A stretch of DNA of 64,000 bases from Tetragonia tetragonoides (Eukaryota; Streptophyta; Magnoliopsida; Caryophyllales; Aizoaceae): the NCBI GenBank assembly GCA_038025085.1, contig CM076147.1, positions 4,507,501 to 4,571,500 of the forward strand, written 5' to 3'. Position numbers and translations under genes: made by a program. How positions within the stretch are numbered: the stretch's first letter is position 1; each line of letters starts with the position of its first letter. The notes beneath the pieces were generated by a model. That model searched no databases. It saw only the letters and a program-made list of their open reading frames with translations, and was not told the origin of the DNA. Shown piece after piece: positions 58,285-64,000 of the stretch.

Positions 58285-61245
58285 CTACAAATGTGGCGGT
58301 TGATGGTGTTTGTAGTTAGTAGGATACAGTTCCCATCCACTGTCGGGCTCCTTTCGTTTTCCACCACTGGCCCCAGAACCATAAGGTCTGAAATTGTCTC
58401 TCAGTTGCTCTTCCAATGGCCTACCCTGACCAGGGATAAATAGTTGTCTGAAAAATGCAGGATCTCGGGTGGCCCCTTCAATTGCATACCCAGAATTCAG
58501 ATCAAGATTTGGGCGCAAAGGGCCAGCACCATTTGAACCTGGTGTTGCACCTATCATATTCATAACTAATGAAGACTGACAAAATGAAGATGGAACAGTT
58601 GAAGTCGAGCCTATCATTTGCGGCATGACAGGGGCTCCCCTTGAGTCAAACATATAAGGGATTGGGCCACCAGGTCCATACAGCGGTCCAGATTGGAAAG
58701 GCACAGCAGGACCCATAGTAAGCCCATTGTAACCGTAGACAGCCTGTCCATATGGAACAGAAGAACCTAACCCCATGAGTGGCCCTCCTCTTAACAAGCT
58801 ACCATCCATCATAGGCTCTGATGCCCTCCCATTTGAGGAGGACAACTGAGGTTGAGGAGGAAACGTGTTCTTCTTCACCTTCGTTCCCAATATCGAAATA
58901 ACAGATTCATCTGACGGCCCGACAAATGGATTGACCTTAAGAAATGCTGAATCTCCCAGAAAGGGCTGTTGATCTGAGAGAGTATTGCAATTAGAGGGGT
59001 TGTCATTTAGATCAAAGTTCCTCACTGGAGGCTGCATGCATGACGAAGACGAAGCAGGAGATGGACTACGCCGGCAATTTTGAGGCCCCAGTATCCGTGC
59101 ACCCACTTTCCACTCGGATGCTGGAACATCCCCATCTCCTATTTGGTTTAGATCAAATTTGAGCATCTCAGATCTTTTGGGACTCAATTCAACTGAAGAC
59201 TCGCCAGAAGGAAGGCCATGTAACATCACATTTTGTTTACCTGGCACTGGATTGACAACCTTCTCATCCCCAACTTCAGCCACATTCAGATCAATATCCA
59301 AAAACTCTTGCCTCTGCCGTGAACCACTGCTAGTGCACCCACCAGAAAGAGCCTTCTCACTATCAGACGCTCGACGAGGAGATGCAGGTCGGAATGCACT
59401 AGTGGCTGCAGATCCTTTCCAACCAAGAGTTCCCTCAAACTGTAAGGGGGCAGCTGGCATCCCAGGAGCCATAACAGCTCTGGAGGCAGAAACAACAGAT
59501 ACAGGGTTTGAGATGGTACCAACCTGGTGATCAAGGTCCTCAGAAGAGAATTCTTCGTTCAGATCAAATTCACAGACGCTTTTCTGTGTGTTAATTTCTG
59601 GTTCCTGCACAGCATCAGTCACTTGGGAGGACTCCATATCTTGCATCTTGTTTTTCAGTTTGGTGTCTTGGCTAGCTGAAATAGTTATAGGTTCCTTGTC
59701 TGATGCTTCAGGGGACATATTCTCCGTTGGCAACTTGTTTATCAGGGCATCTGTATCCAAGTCTTGTCCTCCGTTAATAGACTCTGGACTATCTGGCTGC
59801 CTGACGCCACCACTGAAAACTCTTTCAGAAGAAGAACTTCCAGATTGCTCATAATAACCAACAACTTCTCTCTCTACTTCTTTGGCAACAAGCCGAGCAA
59901 CTTCTAGTGCATCAACAGTGCCATTTTCAAGGTCCATATCTGATGTCTGCCTGATAACATTAGTATTTCTGCTGCTTTTTGTTAAACTTGCAAATTTACA
60001 AGTATTGCCAAAATACTTTCTTTCACTTTTGTGACGCCTTTTAGCTTCATTACATCTACCAATATCTTCCAGACTAGAAATAGTTGTTCCTTGATCCTTA
60101 ATTTCCTCCAATGCCGAGCAGCCATCACGTTGGTCTACCCCCTTCTGCTCCCGATCTCCACTTTCATCAATATCATTTCCTGACTCACCTACAAGCCGAT
60201 TTGTATCATTGCCAGATGCATTTTCTAAGGACAAGTCATCCTTGGAATCATTTGTATCCACGTCGAGTTTCGGAATCGCTTCTTCAGCACCTGCATCCTT
60301 TCTTGATGATATATCGATGGTATCACAAGCAGAAGAATCTTCGACTTTACCTAATCTCTCTGGAATACTATCAATTTTGTTATCATCCCTTGCATCTTCA
60401 GCCACATGTTCTTCAAACTTCAAAACCTTCAACAATTCAGTAGTCCCTTGCTTCAGATCCGGAGTGCATTGCGGCTCCATTTTTCCATCAGATGGGCACC
60501 CTTCTTCCCTTGCAGACATCTCACCTTCAACACATTTCAACTTGACAGGAGAGGCTACAGTATCAGGACATCCATCCTTAGAATCTGCATGATCCAAAGT
60601 TATCTGAGAGCTATCCTGATCATTTGATAATTTGCTCATCCCCCCTTCAACACAGTCCAACTTCTGATCACCCACGGATCTTGTCAGCAAGACCTCATCT
60701 GAAGTAGACTGAGACTTGGGCTGTTCATTATTCAGCTTAGAATCGCAAGCTGCAGCCTTCTCAACCCCCATGCTTACAACATCGAGATCTTTAGCCCTCC
60801 AGCTATCAAAGAGAGCTCTTGCCCTGTCTTGCACTCTAGTGCTTTTATAGCTGAGAAGACTCTTGACCGTAATACAGATTCCAGATGAAATCAACCTCTC
60901 ATTATCTATCTGAAGTTTTTCAACTGCTTGTAACAGTGCTGATATTGCCTCTTCCACGAAACAATCACTTACTTCTGTAGCAAATGTTTCAGCATCCTTA
61001 AGCCATCTATCAATGAACCATAGCCCATCTAACTGGACGAAAAGATCGAGACATTCTTTGTTCTCTGTAGCTGCTATTGTACTTGCAACAGCAGCCCACT
61101 GTCGTGTTGCATCACCAACATTTTTCAGAAAAGAATCCTTCTCTTTCTTCATAACAGAAACCAATTCCTCAACACGAGCAGGGGCTGTGAGCCCATCTTT
61201 CATCTCAGTCAAGGTAAAGAAATCTTCAAGTGTCATAATGCTCAC
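58285..61245 (-). CDS. TFIIS N-terminal (LW) domain protein with EAR-like DLN motifs
   Basis: Single uninterrupted frame of 986 codons, similar in opening and size to the Arabidopsis TFIIS-family protein encoded by At4g24200; the BAH domain of the related SUO protein is absent. ATG at 61245 (MSIMTLEDFFTLTEMKDG); an inner ATG three codons on is possible. Residues about 50-155 form the TFIIS N-domain helical bundle, ending VQDRARALFDSW; such domains dock elongation factors and Mediator. Residues 160-540 are acidic and Ser-rich, probably disordered. DLN motifs lie near residues 560, 650, 695, 742 (DLNDNP, fitting DLNxxP) and 918; DLN-type EAR motifs recruit TOPLESS co-repressors. The C-terminal 200 residues are Gly/Pro-rich. 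Nuclear by inference. The upstream AG acceptor at about 61370 suggests a 5'-UTR intron. Confidence 0.9.
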   Translation of the reverse strand: MSIMTLEDFFTLTEMKDGLTAPARVEELVSVMKKEKDSFLKNVGDATRQWAAVASTIAATENKECLDLFVQLDGLWFIDRWLKDAETFATEVSDCFVEEAISALLQAVEKLQIDNERLISSGICITVKSLLSYKSTRVQDRARALFDSWRAKDLDVVSMGVEKAAACDSKLNNEQPKSQSTSDEVLLTRSVGDQKLDCVEGGMSKLSNDQDSSQITLDHADSKDGCPDTVASPVKLKCVEGEMSAREEGCPSDGKMEPQCTPDLKQGTTELLKVLKFEEHVAEDARDDNKIDSIPERLGKVEDSSACDTIDISSRKDAGAEEAIPKLDVDTNDSKDDLSLENASGNDTNRLVGESGNDIDESGDREQKGVDQRDGCSALEEIKDQGTTISSLEDIGRCNEAKRRHKSERKYFGNTCKFASLTKSSRNTNVIRQTSDMDLENGTVDALEVARLVAKEVEREVVGYYEQSGSSSSERVFSGGVRQPDSPESINGGQDLDTDALINKLPTENMSPEASDKEPITISASQDTKLKNKMQDMESSQVTDAVQEPEINTQKSVCEFDLNEEFSSEDLDHQVGTISNPVSVVSASRAVMAPGMPAAPLQFEGTLGWKGSAATSAFRPASPRRASDSEKALSGGCTSSGSRQRQEFLDIDLNVAEVGDEKVVNPVPGKQNVMLHGLPSGESSVELSPKRSEMLKFDLNQIGDGDVPASEWKVGARILGPQNCRRSPSPASSSSCMQPPVRNFDLNDNPSNCNTLSDQQPFLGDSAFLKVNPFVGPSDESVISILGTKVKKNTFPPQPQLSSSNGRASEPMMDGSLLRGGPLMGLGSSVPYGQAVYGYNGLTMGPAVPFQSGPLYGPGGPIPYMFDSRGAPVMPQMIGSTSTVPSSFCQSSLVMNMIGATPGSNGAGPLRPNLDLNSGYAIEGATRDPAFFRQLFIPGQGRPLEEQLRDNFRPYGSGASGGKRKEPDSGWELYPTNYKHHQPPHL

Positions 61246-62215
61246 ATGCCACTCAGATGCTTACAAGGTCCAGAAGATGTCAAAGAGATAACTAATTTCA
61301 CTTTCATTTTGCACAAATTCAGTGCCACGAAACAAGGACCAGCTTTGCAGCAAGGTTGAAACAGGAACCTACAGCAGAAAAGGTTAGGAAAAGATTAAGA
61401 AACAGCAATATATATTAAAGAAAAATTAACAAAACAAAGGATGTATGAACTTTTATCTACAGGGATCTGGTAGAAGGAAGTCTGAAACAACATAACTATC
61501 AACCTAGTGTCCTGCCATAACGTTCTTGCCTAGGACAGGGTATTTTTTTTGGGGGGGGGGGGGGGGAATAAGATGCATGCTACATTATCCACTGCAAGCA
61601 AATATGTCATTATTATTTCACTTTTAAAGATAATATGGGTATCCAACCTTTGGTTTTATCAACATTACACCACTAATAAAGGGTCAACATCCTATCATGC
61701 AAAGCTGAAAGTAATGGTTTATTCGATCTTCTGAACATGTACACTTTTAAGGGATACTCGAAAAAAGAGATGACTTTTCATTACTGAAACACAGCAAAAC
61801 ATGACTACCTAAATATTTGCCGCCATGATAATGGAAGATTCAATCCTAGCTTTGCTGCTCTACTAGCACAAAACTTTACACAAGTAGAGTACCAGATTGA
61901 ATGCGTCAATGACACACTAACGGAGCGGAAAGAAGAAAGCCAACCAAGAGACATCATCTTCTGATGTACTCTCTTAAGTTTTACTAATATACCCCACCTA
62001 ATGCAGGTTTTAAGGGAGCATTATTTATATCGACAGAATACAGACTCCCATTTCTTGGGAGAACCAATAGCTTATAAGCCATTATCTTACTACATTATCC
62101 CTGATAAATTGTGACCCTTATTTTAGCATGCTTTAAATAGAAAATAATAATAATTCGTAAGGCGTAGTACAATCTGGTATTTAGAAGGAAAACTATTATT
62201 TTCCTGGCCAGCCCA
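61246..62215. other. 5' UTR / intron region of the TFIIS N-domain gene
   Basis: Minus-strand CTGCTGTAG|GTTCCTG near 61366-61372 looks like an acceptor of a leader intron. A T8G16 homopolymer pair sits at 61543-61566. A piece near 61625-61660 (GATAATATGGGTATCCAACC) resembles the 3' part of the SINE at 49390. No other gene. Confidence 0.45.
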
Positions 62216-62533
62216 AAACATGGTATTAAATATCGGTCGTGACGTATCGTATCGGTTTTTGAGGTCGCCGATACCCGATATCCCGCTACGTAACGTTGTT
62301 TATTATTTGGCCGATACTTGACCAATACGGCCGATACACGGCCGATATATGACCGATACGGCCGATACAAGGCCGATACGGCCGATAAATGGCAGATACG
62401 GGAGATATAGTTGATACAAAAATTTATGCTGCGACAAGCACGACTTGATACGCATCGCCGATATCAGTCCGCTTCCGCGATGTCGTGACCGTTTCCGCGG
62501 TCGCGACCGATACCGCGATTTCGAACCATGGCC
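62216..62533. mobile_element. MITE-like inverted-repeat element with GCCGATAC repeats
   Basis: Left CATGGTATTAAATATCGGTC and the reverse complement of the right end, CATGGTTCGAAATCGCGGTATCGGTCG, match with small gaps. The centre is a run of CGGCCGATAC / ATACGGCCGAT units (about 62300-62405). Open minus-strand frames follow the repeat and are not genes. Confidence 0.6.
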
Positions 62534-63890
62534 CAAAATATAGTCTCACAATAATGTAGATTGTAGAGTTGACAAGAGAAGCAATATTTCCTTGTAAACA
62601 CAATCTCACCTCCTTCAAAACATTACATTTGGAAAATAATATAACAGGAAAAAAAAAAGAAACCATGCCACAAAGCCCCTAACAGTTTTTAAATAGTAAA
62701 CTAGTAAGTGTTGAATATCTGCATTCTGGACAGACCCTATCTGCGAAGCAAATTCCTTTTCTTTTCTTTTTTTTTTTTCAAGTTGAAAGAAGAGAACAAA
62801 AGCATGAGATACTCACAAACACAATTTCCCTCATTCCACAGACCAATTCTTGACCAACCAAAACTAAGACATAACTGGACAGACACAGCTTCAAACCTCT
62901 TAGTTAGGCCAAGTACATCAAGTAATCAACACATCCAAAAGTTAGATCTTAGATGAAACAGCCAATAAGTATGAAAGGATAAATGAAGGCTAAACATGCT
63001 ATCCTACCACCGCTAGAAGCCTAAAACTATGCATACCCAAATTTTGCCTATACGCCCACTCCTCCTCCTTATACAAGGAGGGGATGTTCCCATACCTGCA
63101 GACTTAAGGGGAGATGAACATTACAACTTCATACCCAATCTCAATTCTACTTCACTTCTACGGCCTTTGAAGTTTACAGTAAATCCAAAGCATCACTAAT
63201 CGTAATGTGGATCGCAATTCGCAATAGTAGATTCGCACGCAGTGTAACAGAGAAAATCGTGAATGACCAATAACATCATTGTCATCTATCAAGTAGGAAC
63301 GAAAAGGTGGAAGTTAGCGTACTTAGCAGGATCAGTAGGCAGACACTAAAAGGGTTATCCAGCCAGTCTCAGCAAAGCATTACCACCAAATTCCATGCTA
63401 AACCCAAAACAAACATCAGGCATATCCACAAGGTCTTCAGCTTATGTTTTTTCAAAGAAGTGGTGATATGTACTAGAAATTTGTATCACTTCCATGTTCC
63501 TCCCAATAAGGATTCTCATGATGTTAGCCATTCAAGAAAAATAATAGTTATCCTTAACTACTAGAACCATATACTCCATATATGACATTCTTACACTAAT
63601 CTGAATTTTTTCTCCCAATTCCTAACTTACCCAAGGATCAATCTCTACTCCTGTTCAGTGTACTTTCATAGAAGATCGAAAAGCCGTGCCAAGTGAGATG
63701 CCCAAGAGAAAAAGGAGGGGAAGAACATAAAAAGAAAAATAATTTCAAACAGAAAATCATGAATGAAAAAGCCTGAGGAGAATGGCGACCAGCTCGGTGA
63801 AAACTCACCCAGTATTGATCATTCAATCACAGGCTAAGAGCATATTCGAATATCTGTGTTCTCTTAAAGTCTAAACTACAGAGCCACTAT
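62534..63890. other. No gene seen; probable promoter/5' leader side of TFIIS N-domain gene
   Basis: AT-rich sequence with a T-run at 62767-62780. Several short frames on both strands lack any signature. Upstream leader exons of the minus-strand gene could lie here but cannot be fixed without transcripts. Confidence 0.35.
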
Positions 63891-63904
63891 ACATGTGATG
63901 GAGT

Positions 63905-64000
63905 GAGTATCCAGGCTTTTCCCAAAAAGTCCCACGGACCCTGTGAAAACCTCCAGTGATCCTAAGGAGGCTTGAACAAGGAACCTTTGGAATAAATCTC
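63905..64000 (-). mobile_element. Second copy of the intron-1 SINE, cut by window end
   Basis: GTGAAAACCTCCAGTGATCC then AGGAGGCTTGAACAAGGAAC and GGAATAAATCTC line up with 49455-49515 of the other copy. Its B box is diverged and the head is outside the window. Confidence 0.7.

Overview
This is nuclear DNA of a flowering plant, almost certainly a eudicot. The evidence is spliceosomal introns with GT..AG borders in an A+T-rich background, plant-type L1 LINEs with a C-terminal RNase H, Stowaway, Tourist, hAT and CACTA miniature elements, Helitrons, and Ty3/gypsy elements of the plant Tat and chromovirus-like types. The protein-coding genes resemble Arabidopsis families (SKIP23-type F-box/DUF295, a TFIIS N-domain protein, DRS1/RH28-type helicase). 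The species cannot be named from the sequence alone.

Layout. 1-2.93 kb: decayed L1 LINE cut by the window edge. 2.9-9.8 kb: gene-free AT-rich repeat land with a long (TA)n array, a Stowaway MITE, two head-to-tail non-autonomous Helitrons, a small TIR element and an hAT-like element inside a tandem duplication. 10.1-14.8 kb (minus): multi-exon DEAD-box helicase pseudogene with frameshifts, a broken splice acceptor, no acidic N-terminal exon, and a tandem repeat in intron 1. 15.0-15.6 kb: Tourist-like MITE with TTA target duplication. 16.64-23.0 kb: hAT-type miniature element split by a 5.6-kb LINE that has a perfect 17-bp target duplication and poly(A) tail. 23.15-23.96 kb: reverse-oriented Helitron containing a SINE. 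24.54-37.45 kb: complete 12.9-kb Tat-lineage Ty3/gypsy element (minus), with LTRs about 95% identical, TSD CTAGG, PBS, PPT and a double RNase H. It carries four plus-strand (antisense) ORF units, each behind its own TATA box. 37.80-46.15 kb: second Ty3/gypsy element (plus), TSD CATAG, whose integrase is interrupted by a 2.8-kb solo LTR.

The right-hand third is genic. 47.24-53.80 kb (plus) holds an F-box/DUF295 gene that I read as four exons with in-phase junctions, giving a 576-residue protein with an unrecognised C-terminal extension; its introns carry a SINE, a CACTA miniature and a Stowaway MITE. 56.76-57.65 kb holds a long imperfect inverted repeat. 58.29-61.25 kb (minus) holds an intact 986-codon gene for a TFIIS N-domain protein with five DLN (EAR-like) motifs. 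A MITE with GCCGATAC repeats and a second SINE copy lie to its right.

Only the F-box gene and the TFIIS N-domain gene look functional. There is no operon-like relationship between them. All coordinates and splice sites come from reading the sequence; no database search was run.
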